Positions 1 through 12,387 of a stretch of DNA of 64,000 nucleotides are shown piece after piece. This stretch comes from Pseudomonas tremae. Lineage in GTDB: Bacteria > Pseudomonadota > Gammaproteobacteria > Pseudomonadales > Pseudomonadaceae. Position 1 is the stretch's first letter, and each line of letters begins with the position of its first letter. Made by a program: the position numbers and the translations under genes. The notes beneath the pieces were generated by a model, which made no database searches, was not told where the DNA came from, and saw only the letters and a program-made list of their open reading frames with translations. The stretch lies in contig NZ_LJRO01000192.1 of the NCBI RefSeq assembly GCF_001401155.1, positions 1 to 64,000 of the forward strand, in the 5' to 3' direction.

Positions 1-21
1 ATCCCAGAGAGAGCCCCCCCT

Positions 22-465
22 TCAAACATCCCCCTCCCGCCGCACCATCGAATACCGATCAATATCTTCCCGCAACACCCAACCCTGCCCCGACCAGTAC
101 CGCCCAGCAGCCTCATTCGTCTTCATCACATCCAGATGGCACTTATAAATCCCGATGTTCTCCAGGCAACCAAGACACCGCTCAACCAACTCTTGGGCGA
201 TTCCCTGCCGCCTGTAATCAGGCAGCACAATCAAATGCTGCAGATACCCTCGGCGACCGTCGTGGCCACACATGACGCAGCCGCACAGAACGCCATCGGC
301 TTCGGCGACAAAGCTCATGCCAGGGTTGCGCTCCAGATAGCGTGCGGTCGATTCGCGAGAGTCGGCTTCGCGGATCGAGATGCCGGGTGTGGTGCGCATG
401 AATTCGATGACTGCGTTGTAGTCGTTCATCGTCATGGGGCGGATTGTGATCATTGGTAAATCCAT
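22..465 (-). CDS. GNAT family N-acetyltransferase
   Basis: 147-residue protein spanning one GNAT fold. The acetyl-CoA binding segment is visible as LPDYRRQGIAQELVERCL (about residues 81-98), matching the R/Q-x-x-G-x-G/A motif of the family, and is followed by a C-terminal YWSGQGW strand typical of these enzymes. The family moves an acetyl group from acetyl-CoA to an amine; the substrate cannot be read from the sequence. Cytoplasmic, with no signal peptide. An internal ATG at 453 (MITIRPMTM) could be the true start, because that is where the fold begins. It is a single gene, divergent from katG. Confidence 0.85.
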   Translation of the reverse strand: MDLPMITIRPMTMNDYNAVIEFMRTTPGISIREADSRESTARYLERNPGMSFVAEADGVLCGCVMCGHDGRRGYLQHLIVLPDYRRQGIAQELVERCLGCLENIGIYKCHLDVMKTNEAAGRYWSGQGWVLREDIDRYSMVRREGDV

Positions 466-581
466 TCTGCTGTCCGAACGGCCTCACAGGCTAGCAGATG
501 GACTGGGCATTTCGATGACACCGCGCTATAGATCCGCCAGCACGACCCGTCTCTAAATCTCCCTATCACCCCCCAACGTTC

Positions 582-594
582 TTTCTATTAGAAA
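582..594. promoter_or_regulatory. 13-bp palindrome upstream of katG
   Basis: Perfect inverted repeat TTTCTA-T-TAGAAA in the 396-base gap between the GNAT gene and katG. It is AT-rich and sits about 270 bases before the katG start. It could be an operator. It does not match the full OxyR consensus spacing, so no regulator is assigned. Confidence 0.3.
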
Positions 595-666
595 TATCCG
601 CCAAGGAGGCTAATCTACAAGGCGTCGGCGGAGGCCGCACGGTTTTACCCTGATGAGGAGATAAGA

Positions 667-717
667 ATGAGCTCAGGTTTACTGCGCACGTTGTGGGCTC
701 GCCTCGCGGCAATCTGA
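667..717 (+). CDS. Possible 16-residue leader peptide upstream of katG
   Basis: A short frame begins at ATG 667 behind a good Shine-Dalgarno (GAGGAGATAAGA) and encodes MSSGLLRTLWARLAAI before TGA at 715. The inverted pair CCTGA (about 649-653) and TCAGG (about 673-677) flanks the ribosome binding site and could fold over it. The frame is too short for codon statistics. It is listed because the ribosome binding site is clearly better than chance and the surrounding 396 bases hold no other gene. No function is known; a translated leader controlling katG, or a spurious frame, are both possible. Confidence 0.3.
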   Translation: MSSGLLRTLWARLAAI

Positions 718-777
718 TTATCGCCACGCGACGTATTTACAGAGTTGGCCTGATCGTTGATCGAACGGCCGATATGA

Positions 778-3132
<2,355 letters not shown>

Positions 3133-3155
3133 TGCTTGGGTGATATACCGAGTGT

Positions 3156-3186
3156 AAAAAACGCCTCCCTTGTGGAGGCGTTTTTC
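3156..3186 (+). terminator. Rho-independent terminator of katG
   Basis: Stem ACGCCTCC / GGAGGCGT with a short loop, preceded by an A-run and followed by a run of six T, 24 bases after the katG stop codon. Confidence 0.88.
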
Positions 3187-3254
3187 TAGGCTTGCGCTTG
3201 CAACAGGGCCCTTATTGCTAATGCACCTTGGACCTTAAATGCCGAGAAAGAGGA

Positions 3255-3557
3255 TTAATTTCCGAGTTTCTTTTGTGCATCCTGCTCTTGGTCAATACAG
3301 CCTGAAAGTATCTGATAGCTGCCACCGATTGACTGGGCAACCTGATCGCAATATTTCAATATTTTTGGCGTTGCGTTTTTGCCCGGTATAGCAGCTTTCG
3401 CATCGTTTTCCTGCTCACGACATCCGAGTTCGATTTGAGCGCTCCCACCTACAGAGTCGGCTACTTTTTTGCAGTACGTCTTTACGTTGTATTCCGCTGC
3501 GTACGTGAAAAAAGGCAAAGCACACAACAGTAAAGCCATCGGAATCTTTGAAGTCAT
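3255..3557 (-). CDS. Small secreted protein with two cysteine-bounded repeats
   Basis: 100 residues with a clear Sec signal peptide (about residues 1-20, ending FTYAA). The mature part consists almost wholly of two copies of one unit: YCKKVADSVGGSAQIELGC (about 28-46) and YCDQVAQSIGGSYQILSGC (about 69-87), each followed by an acidic QE-x-DA run. Both units hold two cysteines exactly 16 residues apart, which suggests one disulfide per repeat in the periplasm. A Shine-Dalgarno AGAAGGGA precedes the ATG. I do not recognise a named family or function. It is a single gene, convergent with katG. Confidence 0.8.
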   Translation of the reverse strand: MTSKIPMALLLCALPFFTYAAEYNVKTYCKKVADSVGGSAQIELGCREQENDAKAAIPGKNATPKILKYCDQVAQSIGGSYQILSGCIDQEQDAQKKLGN

Positions 3558-3935
3558 AGCTGAATCCCTTCTTTAATAAAGACGTAAAATTGCCATCCTT
3601 AGATGGGTTATTGCAACAGGACGAGGTTTGCGATCACTCTGCGGTTCCGTTTTTTCAGTAGCGCGCAGATCGGGCGTGATAGCCAGCGTGGGTGATTCAA
3701 GGCCTTTCACACCGGATAATTGACCGCTTTGACCAGCAAGGCCTGTTTGCTCCAGCTGTATCGACGCTCAACCCATAAACATTAATAAACAGGATCCTAT
3801 GACGGTCCCATTTTCCGGGGAACTCAGGGGTTGTGTGTAACGCGTGTGAACGAGAGTCTGCATAGTTTCAGACCCGCTTTCCAAGCTCATCTAGACTTTG
3901 CGTAAAGATAAGTGCTTGTTGCGCAACGCAGCGAT
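3558..3935. other. Non-coding gap between the repeat protein and nhaA
   Basis: 378 bases in which I see no convincing gene, terminator or repeat. It must contain the promoter of the small repeat protein, transcribed leftwards. The nhaA stop codon follows directly at the right-hand end. Confidence 0.6.
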
Positions 3936-5114
3936 TCACCCCCGCGCCCCAAACCTGCGCAACACCATCACCCCCAGCAACGCCGACAACACCGACCCGA
4001 TCAGCACGCCCACCTTGACCTCATCCACCAGATCCGGAGCGCCTGGGAAGGCCAGTGCGCCGATGAACAGGCTCATGGTGAAACCGATACCGCACAGTGC
4101 CGAGACGCCGTATAGCTGGCCCCAGTTGCTACCGTCTGGCAGCCGGGCCAAACCGGCGCGGATGGCGAGAGCCGCCATTGCAAAGATGCCGACCTGTTTG
4201 CCGACCAGCAGCCCCAGTGCGACGCCAAGCGGCACCGGGTCTACCAGTTTGTCGGCGGTGATGCCTGACAGTGACACGCCAGCGTTGGCAAAGCCGAAGA
4301 TCGGTACAACGGCGAACGCGACCCAGGGGTGCAGTTTTTCTTCAAGGTGCAGCAGCGGCGAAGTAGCTTCTTCATCGGGTTTGCCGAGCGGAATGCACAG
4401 TGCCAGCGCGACACCTGCGAGGGTGGCGTGAATACCGGACTGGAGCATGAAGAACCACAGCAGCGCGCCGATGATCAGGTAAGGCAGCAGCTTTTTCACA
4501 CCCAGTCGATTAAGTGCAACCAGCGCGGCAATGCTGGCAAAAGCTGCCAGGAGCATGGGGATCGACAGGTCACTGGTATAGAACAGCGCGATGATCAGGA
4601 CAGCACCGAGGTCATCGAGAATCGCCAGTGCCGACAGGAATATCTTGAGCGACAGGGGCACGCGCTTGCCAAGCAAGGACAACACGCCCAGCGCAAACGC
4701 TATGTCGGTCGCTGCCGGAATGGCCCAACCGCCGATGGTGTCTGGATGGCCCCAGTTGAATGCCACGTAGATCAATGCCGGAACCACCATGCCGCCCAGC
4801 GCGGCGAAGCCTGGCAATGCTCGCTGGCCCCACGATGCGAGCTGGCCCGCAAGCACTTCACGTTTGATTTCCAGCCCGACCAGCATGAAGAAAATCGCCA
4901 TCAACCCGTCGTTGATCCAGTGCGCAACCGACAGCCCGGCGAATACCGCGTGCAGCGCCGCAAAGTAGCTGTCGGCCAGTGGCGAGTTGGCAACGATCAG
5001 GGCAGCCAGAGCAGCGCCCATCAGGACCAGCCCGCCAGCGGACTCAGCGGCGAAAAACCGCGTGATGAACGCCAGCGCGTTAGGGGATTCGTTATGAGGC
5101 GTGGGGGTGTGCAT
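3936..5114 (-). CDS. nhaA: Na+/H+ antiporter NhaA
   Basis: Inner-membrane antiporter that expels sodium in exchange for protons, for pH and salt homeostasis. Of about 392 residues nearly all are hydrophobic helices. The essential acidic residues are present: D137 in ATDIAFALG and the pair D167-D168 in ILDDLGAV, equivalent to E. coli D133 and D163-D164. The lysine of the GLLVGKQVG helix is kept. The frame is open to a GTG at 5159; ATG 5114 is chosen because GGAG lies five bases upstream and the family N-terminus begins there. It is a single gene with no partner nearby. Confidence 0.95.
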   Translation of the reverse strand: MHTPTPHNESPNALAFITRFFAAESAGGLVLMGAALAALIVANSPLADSYFAALHAVFAGLSVAHWINDGLMAIFFMLVGLEIKREVLAGQLASWGQRALPGFAALGGMVVPALIYVAFNWGHPDTIGGWAIPAATDIAFALGVLSLLGKRVPLSLKIFLSALAILDDLGAVLIIALFYTSDLSIPMLLAAFASIAALVALNRLGVKKLLPYLIIGALLWFFMLQSGIHATLAGVALALCIPLGKPDEEATSPLLHLEEKLHPWVAFAVVPIFGFANAGVSLSGITADKLVDPVPLGVALGLLVGKQVGIFAMAALAIRAGLARLPDGSNWGQLYGVSALCGIGFTMSLFIGALAFPGAPDLVDEVKVGVLIGSVLSALLGVMVLRRFGARG

Positions 5115-5346
5115 GAAGGCTCCGCGGGGTGTAGCGTAAAAAGGCAGCGACTTTACCACCCGCCGCCCTCGCCAATGCCCAGGTAAACCTGAGGATACAA
5201 ATTAGCCGCTGGATGCACAGTGCTCCTGCCGCCAGCCAGGTGCGACAGCCGACCGGGCTCTCGGCCAAAACCTATCACTTCCTATAGTTACAAGATTTTC
5301 CCGCCCGCGCTATGGTGCCAGTAATTATCCAGCAGGGACCGGTGAT

Positions 5347-6351
5347 ATGGCATATATGCCGATAGAGGAAGGCTACGCGTCCTTTGGCGAATACAGGACC
5401 TGGTATCGCGTCACTGGCGATCGCCATACCGGTAGCACGCCGCTGGTCATCCTCCACGGCGGCCCTGGCTGTACACATGATTACGTCGATTCGTTCAAAG
5501 ACATTGCCAGTACGGGCCGGACTGTCATCCATTACGATCAGTTGGGCAACGGACTCTCGACCCACCTACCCCACAAAGGCACAGCGTTCTGGACAGTCGA
5601 TCTGTTTCTGAAAGAACTCGATAACCTGCTGGCGCACTTGAAAATCACTGACAATTACGTGCTGCTCGGCCAGTCCTGGGGCGGCATGCTGGCTTCGGAG
5701 CACGCTGTGCTCCAACCGCCAGGCCTGAAAGCACTTATCATCGCCAACTCGCCGGCGGATATGCATACCTGGGCCAGCGAAGCTAACCGGCTGCGCAAGG
5801 AATTGCCTGAGGCCGTGCAGACGGCGTTATCGCTTCATGAACAGGCTGGCACGCTGGACCATCCGGACTATCTGGCAGCCTCCGGGCTTTTCCACAAGCG
5901 CCATGTGTGTCGCGTGAAGCGCTGGCCGGACGAGGTGAAACGCACTTTCGAGCAGATCGACAAAGACCCGACCGTATATCACTCGATGAACGGGCCCACG
6001 GAGTTCCATGTCACCGGCACGTTGAAAGACTGGTCCATTGTCGACCGCCTGCCGCTCGTCAATGTCCCTGCCCTGTTGATTTCCGGTCGCCATGACGAAG
6101 CCACCTCGACGGTGGTCAGGCCTTACGTCAAAAAAATCCGCGGTATCGTCTGCAAAGTATTCGAGGATTCAAGCCACATGCCGCATGTGGAAGAACGTAT
6201 CGCCTGCATGGGCTGTGTAGCGAACTTTCTGGATAACGTCGCCGACGCCAACCGGCGATCTGTCGCTCACGCGCAGACGGAAGAAGGGTTCATCGACAAT
6301 AAAAAGCTGCCCCATAAAGAGCAAGGCAGTAAAAATAGAGTTAATACTTAA
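5347..6351 (+). CDS. pip: Proline iminopeptidase-family alpha/beta hydrolase
   Basis: Serine peptidase of family S33, which typically releases N-terminal proline from short peptides. The oxyanion motif HGGPG is at 37-41, the nucleophile S110 is in GQSWGG, an acid is in ISGRHDEAT and the histidine in SSHMPHVEE. It looks cytoplasmic. The family body ends near residue 300 (FLDNVA), so the last 30 or so residues, basic and asparagine-rich, are an unusual tail that may reflect a shifted stop codon. Substrate preference cannot be read; other S33 amidases share these motifs. Confidence 0.85.
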   Translation: MAYMPIEEGYASFGEYRTWYRVTGDRHTGSTPLVILHGGPGCTHDYVDSFKDIASTGRTVIHYDQLGNGLSTHLPHKGTAFWTVDLFLKELDNLLAHLKITDNYVLLGQSWGGMLASEHAVLQPPGLKALIIANSPADMHTWASEANRLRKELPEAVQTALSLHEQAGTLDHPDYLAASGLFHKRHVCRVKRWPDEVKRTFEQIDKDPTVYHSMNGPTEFHVTGTLKDWSIVDRLPLVNVPALLISGRHDEATSTVVRPYVKKIRGIVCKVFEDSSHMPHVEERIACMGCVANFLDNVADANRRSVAHAQTEEGFIDNKKLPHKEQGSKNRVNT

Positions 6352-6486
6352 ATCGAGAAGTGCAATCATCAGCATCTGAAACTATCAGCGCTGCGACCTC
6401 ACAGTAACTCGTTACATCCAGCAACTTAACGCGAGCATGAAATAACTTTCATGGCGTTTTGATTAAAGCTCTATCAACTTCGGCAG

Positions 6487-6531
6487 AAAAACAGGCATAG
6501 GAAGGGGCTTTTCACCCCTCCGTCTGTTTTT
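6487..6531 (+). terminator. Long imperfect hairpin with T-run between pip and the chemoreceptor
   Basis: Outer stem AAAAACAG (6487-6494) pairs with CTGTTTTT (6524-6531). An inner AGGGG / CCCCT stem lies between them, and the element ends in five T. It is placed to terminate pip, but ends only 17 bases before the chemoreceptor start, so it could also act in that gene's leader. Confidence 0.6.
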
Positions 6532-6548
6532 AGCCGCTGGAGGCTGAT

Positions 6549-8174
6549 ATGAATCTCAGGTCGTTGAATATCTCGCGCAGAGCATCCTTATGCTTTGGCA
6601 TCATCACCATGATCCTGATAGGCCTGGGCGTGTTTTCGTACATTCAGATCGGACACCTGCGTGCGGCAGAGCAGAACATCGAGGAGAACTCACTGCCCAG
6701 CGTTCAGGTCGTCGACGACATCCAGATCGCCCTGCTTCATGCTCGCCTGGAAAGCATCCGCATGCTGGCCAGCACCGACCCTACCGTACGAAGCACGGCG
6801 GCGAGCAGCGCCCGGGAAGCCATTGACACGCTGCAGGGGCGCAGTGAGTTCTACCGAAAGAATTTGATCTCCGACGAGCAGGACCGGGTGCAGTTCGAGG
6901 AGGCCCACAACAAGATGGACAATTACGTGGCCGGCGTGAAGCAGATAATCACGACCGACGCGACAGACCACGAAAAAGCCCTGTCTTTCGCCAACAACGA
7001 ACAGGTTCAGCGAGCCAATGCCTATCAGGCCGACCTCAACACGCTGCGCGGTCGTAACGCAAAAGACGCCCAACGCTCAGGCGAGGACGCAACAGCGGTC
7101 TATAACCACAGCGTCAATGTGTTGGTGGCTGTCGTCATTGTTGCGTCGATCCTCACCGTATTCCTCGCCATTGCACTGACGCGCAGCATTGTTCGCCCGA
7201 TCAGCGCTTCTCTGGAGCTAGCAGAAGACATTGCTGCGGGAGATCTGACCCGGCAACTGGAAGTCTCCGGCAAGGATGAGGCGGCCCGGCTGATGACCTC
7301 GCTGAACACGATGTCGAGCAACCTGCGCGATACCATCCGGCAAATTTCCGGCGCGTCCGCTCAACTGAGCACTGCCGCCGTCGAGATGACCTCGATTACC
7401 GAAAGCGCCGACCGCACATTGCAGCAACAGAACAGCGAAATTGAACAGGCCGCAACTGCGGTAAATGAAATGAGCGCCGCCGTAGAAGAGGTCGCTCGCA
7501 ACGCCACGTCAACGTCTGCGGCGGCTCAGCAGTCCAGTGTTTCCGCCGATCTGGGCAACCAGCGTGTCGCCGAAACCCTGACCGCCATGCAGAACCTGAC
7601 CGGGCTGGTAGAGGGCTCTTCCGCACAGGTCACGGCCCTTGCGGGCCAGGCGCAGGACATCAGCAAAGTGCTGGGCGTGATTCGCGGGATTGCCGAGCAG
7701 ACCAACCTGCTGGCACTCAACGCCGCCATTGAAGCCGCGCGTGCAGGCGAACAGGGCCGCGGGTTTGCCGTGGTGGCGGATGAAGTGCGCGCACTGGCGC
7801 ATCGCACACAGACTTCCACTCAGGAAGTGGAACAGATGATTTCGGCGATACAGGCTGGCTCGTCCGCCACGGTCGAATCCATGCAAAAGAGCACTCTTGA
7901 GGTACACAACACGCGCAAAACGGCTGAAGACGCCGGGCAGTCGTTGCGGCAGATCACCGATTCGGTATTGGAGATCAACAACCGCAACCTGCAAATCGCC
8001 ACGGCGTCCGAACAACAGGCGCATGTGGCAAGAGATGTGGACAGAAGCCTGATCAGTATCCGTAACCTGGCCGTGCAAAGCAGCGAGGGCACACGCCAGA
8101 CACTGGAAGCCAGTAACGAGCTTTCGGAACTGGCGGTAAATCTGAACGATTTAGTATTGCGATTCAAAACCTGA
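6549..8174 (+). CDS. Methyl-accepting chemotaxis protein
   Basis: 541-residue transmembrane chemoreceptor. There is an N-terminal membrane helix (about 13-33), a periplasmic four-helix-bundle type sensor (about 34-188), a second helix (about 190-212), a HAMP domain (about 213-265) and a cytoplasmic signalling coiled coil. The conserved hairpin tip [20 protein letters not shown] lies near 385. The protein ends LVLRFKT with no NWETF-type CheR-binding pentapeptide. The ligand is unknown. The start is set by GGAGG seven bases before ATG. It is a single gene. Confidence 0.93.
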   Translation: MNLRSLNISRRASLCFGIITMILIGLGVFSYIQIGHLRAAEQNIEENSLPSVQVVDDIQIALLHARLESIRMLASTDPTVRSTAASSAREAIDTLQGRSEFYRKNLISDEQDRVQFEEAHNKMDNYVAGVKQIITTDATDHEKALSFANNEQVQRANAYQADLNTLRGRNAKDAQRSGEDATAVYNHSVNVLVAVVIVASILTVFLAIALTRSIVRPISASLELAEDIAAGDLTRQLEVSGKDEAARLMTSLNTMSSNLRDTIRQISGASAQLSTAAVEMTSITESADRTLQQQNSEIEQAATAVNEMSAAVEEVARNATSTSAAAQQSSVSADLGNQRVAETLTAMQNLTGLVEGSSAQVTALAGQAQDISKVLGVIRGIAEQTNLLALNAAIEAARAGEQGRGFAVVADEVRALAHRTQTSTQEVEQMISAIQAGSSATVESMQKSTLEVHNTRKTAEDAGQSLRQITDSVLEINNRNLQIATASEQQAHVARDVDRSLISIRNLAVQSSEGTRQTLEASNELSELAVNLNDLVLRFKT

Positions 8175-8402
8175 TGCGCTTGTTTTGACAGTGGCGACAA
8201 CGGCACCCGACAAGTAAGGCCTTGTTTGGGTGGTCGCGCTGAGAACGTACTGAAAGTTGATAACCGATCGTGACGTACGTGGACCAAGATAGTTATGTAA
8301 GCCTTGATCAGATATGGCACGATCACACCCTGCACAAAATCGGCATGCGCCAGGCGTACTGCCAAGGTTGCGTGAGTGCTTTTATGACCAGGGTGACGCA
8401 TT

Positions 8403-8903
8403 TTGAACAACAACCTGACTTCGGCAGAGCTGGCAGTCATCAGTGAAATCGAAGCCACTTCCAGCCTTCTGCGGCTGGTAACCCGGCTGACCGGGCTGAG
8501 ATTCGCGGCTATTGCAAAAGTGACCGACAGCAGCTGGACCGCGTGTGCGGTGTATGACGAGATCCAGTTTGGACTGGAACCCGGCCATCAGCTCAAACTG
8601 GAAACAACGCTCTGCAACGAGTTGCGTCAGCACAGAAAGCCTATCGTGATCAACGAACTGGCCACTGATGCGGTTTACTCCGCGCACCCGGTGCCGAAAC
8701 TCTACGGGTTTCAGAGCTACTTTTCGTTGCCGATCATTTTTCCCAACGGAGACTTCTTCGGCACGCTGTGCGGCCTGGACACGCTGCCCGCGCAGCTCGA
8801 CGATCACGATACGCTCGACACCCTGAAAGTGTTCTGCACGTTGATCGGCAGCACGCTGTATGCCCACTACCAGCTACAGGAAATCCAGGAACTGACCACC
8901 TGA
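8403..8903 (+). CDS. Stand-alone GAF domain protein
   Basis: 166 residues consisting of one GAF sensor domain (about 18-155), with the features LKLETTLCNELR and GTLCGLDTLP. GAF domains of this type usually sit in front of histidine kinase or cyclic-di-GMP domains. Here the frame stops straight after the domain, and downstream there is only a convergent acetyltransferase. The only start in frame appears to be TTG at 8403, with AGGGTGA just upstream. It may act by binding a small molecule or a partner protein, or be the remnant of a larger sensor. Confidence 0.75.
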   Translation: MNNNLTSAELAVISEIEATSSLLRLVTRLTGLRFAAIAKVTDSSWTACAVYDEIQFGLEPGHQLKLETTLCNELRQHRKPIVINELATDAVYSAHPVPKLYGFQSYFSLPIIFPNGDFFGTLCGLDTLPAQLDDHDTLDTLKVFCTLIGSTLYAHYQLQEIQELTT

Positions 8904-8915
8904 CCCTTCGTTGCC

Positions 8916-9371
8916 TCAGCTGTGCAGGTGCCGCGCCATGATCAAGGTGCGTTCTTCGTCCTCAATGTGCTCGCGCACAACCTTGAAGCCCAGAGCGGCG
9001 TAGAACCCCTGCGCGGTCACTGACGACGGCACCACCAGCCGCTCTTCGCCCGCGCCACGGGCCACGCGCTCAATCTGCTCCATCAACAACCGGCCCACCC
9101 CGCGCCGATGCCAGTCGGGGTCCACGAATACCGAGCGAACGGCATGGCCGTCCAGGCTCGCCGTTCCGACAATCATGGCTCCTGCCACTGCCACAAACAT
9201 CTGGCGTTGCCTCATCAGTGCACAAAGCGCAGAAGCACTGAAGCTCTGCGCGACACGCTCGATTACGTCGGCCGAGTAATCCCTGGCATTGCTGGTGTGC
9301 AAGGCTGCAAATACCACTCGACTGATGACCTCGGCATCTGCCTCGCAGGCGGGCCGGATCTGGACATTCAT
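8916..9371 (-). CDS. GNAT family N-acetyltransferase
   Basis: 151 residues from ATG 9371. The acetyl-CoA loop is VFVDPDWHRRGVGRLLMEQI (about 82-101), with the R-R-G-V-G pattern of the family, and the C-terminal FYAALGFKVV strand is typical of GNATs. The substrate is unknown. The open frame reaches 9419, but GGAG eight bases before ATG 9371 and the fold beginning at NVQIRPA favour the inner start. It is convergent with the GAF protein, 12 bases from its stop codon. Confidence 0.85.
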   Translation of the reverse strand: MNVQIRPACEADAEVISRVVFAALHTSNARDYSADVIERVAQSFSASALCALMRQRQMFVAVAGAMIVGTASLDGHAVRSVFVDPDWHRRGVGRLLMEQIERVARGAGEERLVVPSSVTAQGFYAALGFKVVREHIEDEERTLIMARHLHS

Positions 9372-9686
9372 ATGAAGCGCTCCATGACTGACGATCACTG
9401 AGCTTATTTCGGACTGCAAAAGCCTGCAAATCCCAAAGACAGCGCCCGGTGCAATACACGAGATTCGAAGGTTTTCCTGACAAGCCGACGAATGGCACCA
9501 CGCGCAAAACCCCGAGAAATATGAAGCTGCATCCTTTATCTATCTGCCCCATAGAGCGATTACGCTAAAAAATAAGTGGCCGCTGCCGATTAACTGGCAT
9601 CTCGCGCCCGTGGTCGAAATCTTTTCTCCTGCTAAAGTGCGTTTCGTGATGTCAAATAGGCATCACCGCACACCCTTGAGAATCTT

Positions 9687-11510
9687 ATGAACGCCAGCGC
9701 CCCTATCCCGTTTAATGAATCGCAACGTCTGTTGCGCATACGGGAGCTGTGCGTGCTCGACGATACGTCAGACGACGTACTCGATGAGATCGTGGCGATG
9801 ACTGCCGAGTTTTTTCAGGCACCTATCTCGCTGGTCTCCATCGTCGACGAGAATCGCCAGTGGTTTCGCGCCAGGGTTGGCCTGAAACCACGGGAAACGC
9901 CGCGTAATGTGTCGTTCTGCGCCTATACGATCCTTTCCGACGTCCCGTTTGAAGTTCCTGACGCAACCATTGACGAGCGTTTCGTGAACAATGGCCTGGT
10001 CACCGGCCACCCGGATATCCGCTACTACGCTGGCGCGCCGCTGATCACCGACGACGGCCTTGCGCTGGGCAGTCTGTGCGTGATCGACACCAAACCGCGC
10101 GAGCCGATGAGCGAGCATCAAATGCTGATGCTCAAGCGCTTCGCCTCGCTGGTCATGAAACGCATCGTCAGCCTGCGACTCAGCTGCTTCATCGATCAGC
10201 CTACCGGCCTGTACAACCGCTCGCGCCTGCAGGAAGACATCCATCAGGCGCTAGCCTCGACTCTCGATTATCAGTTGGTTGCGGTGGACATGATCACCTC
10301 CGCGTTCCTGAATGACATCGTCAAGGCATTGGGCTACAGCTTCTCCCAAGACCTGGTGACAGCGATCAAGGGCCGCCTGGAGGCTTTGCTGCCGCCGACC
10401 TGTCCGCTGTACAAAGTCAGCCCTACCCGCTTCGGTTTTCTGCTGCCTGGCGATCAGGTGCCTGATTACCTGCTGCGCATCATTATTGAAGATTTCCAGA
10501 CCCCCGTTGAATGCCGAGGCATTCCCGTGCAGATGCAGGTGGGCCTGGGCGTCGTGACGCTGAGTCGCGACGCGGCCGAAGAGCAGGACTGGATGCGCAT
10601 GGTCATCAGCGCCGCCGATGACGCGCGTGATCGCAACCTCGGCTGGGCAATGTACGAGCCGCATTTCGATGCCGCGCAACAACGCGCCTTCAAATTGCTC
10701 AGCTCATTGACCACTGCTGTGCATGCCGACAATCAATTGCGTCTGGTCTACCAGCCGCGCATTGATCTGGCGTCCGGTCTCTGCACATCGGTAGAAGCCT
10801 TGCTGCGCTGGAATCATCCGACACTCGGCCCCATTGGCCCGGCCGAGTTCGTGCCGCTGGCCGAAAAGACCGCCCTGATGCGCCCGCTGAGCCTGTGGGT
10901 GCTCAAGACCGCAATCGAGCAGGCCGCGCAATGGCAGCAGAAGGGGTTCGACTTCCGCATTGCGATCAACGTCAGCCCGGCAGACCTCTCCGGCCCTGCG
11001 TTTACCGACCGGATGATTCGCCTGCTGAGCCAGCACAAGATCGACCCCACGCGCTTTGAACTTGAGTTCACCGAAGGGGCGCTGATGCAGAACCCGGCGG
11101 AAGTGCGCCACCAATTGGAACGCATGCGTCAGATGGGCATGGACGTGGCAATCGATGACTTCGGCACTGGCTATAGCAACTGGAGCTACCTGCGCCAGTT
11201 GCCCGCGACCACGGTCAAGCTCGACCAGTCGCTGATTCGTAACCTGGCGTCCGACAAGACCGATCAACGCTTGGTCAAAGCCTTGATCGGTCTCGCCAAG
11301 AAGCTGGGTTATTGCGTAGTCGCCGAAGGCATCGAGACAGATGATATCCGGCGCCTGGTCAAACAGTGGGGTTGCGACGAAGGCCAGGGCTACCTGATTG
11401 CCAAACCGATGGAAGCCGACGCACTGCTGAAATGGATTGGCCCTACTCGGCGTCTGCAAAGCGTTGCCGAAGCCGCTGAGGCCGCTGTCATCCGTGACAA
11501 ACGGTTATAA
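9687..11510 (+). CDS. GAF-GGDEF(degenerate)-EAL cyclic-di-GMP phosphodiesterase
   Basis: 607 residues in three parts: GAF (about 25-160), a GGDEF-like domain (about 170-330) and EAL (about 345-590). The GGDEF catalytic motif is replaced by SPTRFGFLL, so synthesis of cyclic di-GMP is unlikely. The EAL domain keeps EALLRW, the DDFGTG metal loop, VKLDQS and EGIET, so hydrolysis of cyclic di-GMP to pGpG is expected. There is no membrane segment, so a cytosolic input to the GAF domain probably sets activity. It is a single gene, followed by an inverted repeat overlapping its stop codon. Confidence 0.92.
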   Translation: MNASAPIPFNESQRLLRIRELCVLDDTSDDVLDEIVAMTAEFFQAPISLVSIVDENRQWFRARVGLKPRETPRNVSFCAYTILSDVPFEVPDATIDERFVNNGLVTGHPDIRYYAGAPLITDDGLALGSLCVIDTKPREPMSEHQMLMLKRFASLVMKRIVSLRLSCFIDQPTGLYNRSRLQEDIHQALASTLDYQLVAVDMITSAFLNDIVKALGYSFSQDLVTAIKGRLEALLPPTCPLYKVSPTRFGFLLPGDQVPDYLLRIIIEDFQTPVECRGIPVQMQVGLGVVTLSRDAAEEQDWMRMVISAADDARDRNLGWAMYEPHFDAAQQRAFKLLSSLTTAVHADNQLRLVYQPRIDLASGLCTSVEALLRWNHPTLGPIGPAEFVPLAEKTALMRPLSLWVLKTAIEQAAQWQQKGFDFRIAINVSPADLSGPAFTDRMIRLLSQHKIDPTRFELEFTEGALMQNPAEVRHQLERMRQMGMDVAIDDFGTGYSNWSYLRQLPATTVKLDQSLIRNLASDKTDQRLVKALIGLAKKLGYCVVAEGIETDDIRRLVKQWGCDEGQGYLIAKPMEADALLKWIGPTRRLQSVAEAAEAAVIRDKRL

Positions 11511-11537
11511 CCTTAGACCACATCTTCATAACCGTTT
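11499..11537 (+). terminator. Inverted repeat over the EAL gene stop codon
   Basis: AAACGGTTAT (11499-11508) pairs perfectly with ATAACCGTTT (11528-11537) around a 19-base loop. The first arm includes the end of the coding frame. There is no long T-run, so it may be a weak terminator or an mRNA-stabilising hairpin. Confidence 0.4.
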
Positions 11538-11601
11538 CAGGCATAAGCCGTTATGCTGCCCGCCACTTTTTACCTGATGCGTTTGCTTGACAGGGTTGGA
11601 T

Positions 11602-12387
11602 ATGGAAGCGGGTGGTCTGGGGTTTGTAGTTGCAGGGCTGGTAGTCGGTTTTATCGTGGGCATGACCGGAGTCGGTGGCGGCTCGCTGATGACGCCGATT
11701 CTGTTGTGGTTTGGCATCAACCCGGCCACAGCGGTAGGCACGGATCTGCTGTACGCGGCGATTACCAAATCCGGCGGGGTGCTGGTCCATCGCAAAAATG
11801 ACAACATCGACTGGAAGGTCACAGGTCTGCTGACAATGGGCAGTGTGCCTGCGGTGCTGTTGACGCTGTGGTTCCTGAGCACCTTGCATGCTGCACCCGA
11901 AGCCCTGAATGCAATCATCAAGCAGGCGTTGGGCTATGTGCTGCTCCTCACTGCCCTTGCCGTCCTCTTCAAGAAAAAACTGTTGGCGTTCGCTCATGGT
12001 CGCGGCGACGGCCACTCGTTTTTCAGCGGCACCAGCCTGACGGTCCTGACTGTCATCACCGGCCTGATCCTCGGCACCATGGTGGCGCTGACCTCCATCG
12101 GTGCGGGCGCGCTGGGCACTGTCGCCTTGTTCATCCTCTATCCGCTGCTGCCTACCCGGCGTCTGGTGGGCACTGAAATCGCCCACGCGGTTCCGCTCAC
12201 GCTGGTTGCAGGCCTGGGCCACGCCAGCATGGGCAACATGAACTGGGCATTGCTGGGCTGGCTGCTGATGGGCTCGTTACCCGGCATTTATCTAGGCAGC
12301 CATATGGCAGGCCGGATTTCCGACGATATCTTGCGGCCCTTCCTGGCAATCATGCTGGGCATGATCGGCTTCAAACTGGCGTTCTGA
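11602..12387 (+). CDS. TauE/SafE family sulfite or anion exporter
   Basis: 261-residue polytopic inner-membrane protein of the TSUP/DUF81 family, which exports sulfite, sulfoacetate or related organosulfur anions. Two halves of hydrophobic helices are seen, with the conserved glycine-rich first helix VGGGSLMTPIL and the paired later motif TSIGAGALGTVAL. The substrate cannot be told from the sequence and no sulfur genes adjoin it. The frame is open from TTG 11587; ATG 11602 is preferred. Confidence 0.88.
   Translation: MEAGGLGFVVAGLVVGFIVGMTGVGGGSLMTPILLWFGINPATAVGTDLLYAAITKSGGVLVHRKNDNIDWKVTGLLTMGSVPAVLLTLWFLSTLHAAPEALNAIIKQALGYVLLLTALAVLFKKKLLAFAHGRGDGHSFFSGTSLTVLTVITGLILGTMVALTSIGAGALGTVALFILYPLLPTRRLVGTEIAHAVPLTLVAGLGHASMGNMNWALLGWLLMGSLPGIYLGSHMAGRISDDILRPFLAIMLGMIGFKLAF

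Noticed and set aside
649..690. Hammerhead ribozyme core (CTGATGAG) in the katG leader
   Set aside because: The matching CGAAA element and flanking stems are missing; the motif occurs by chance.
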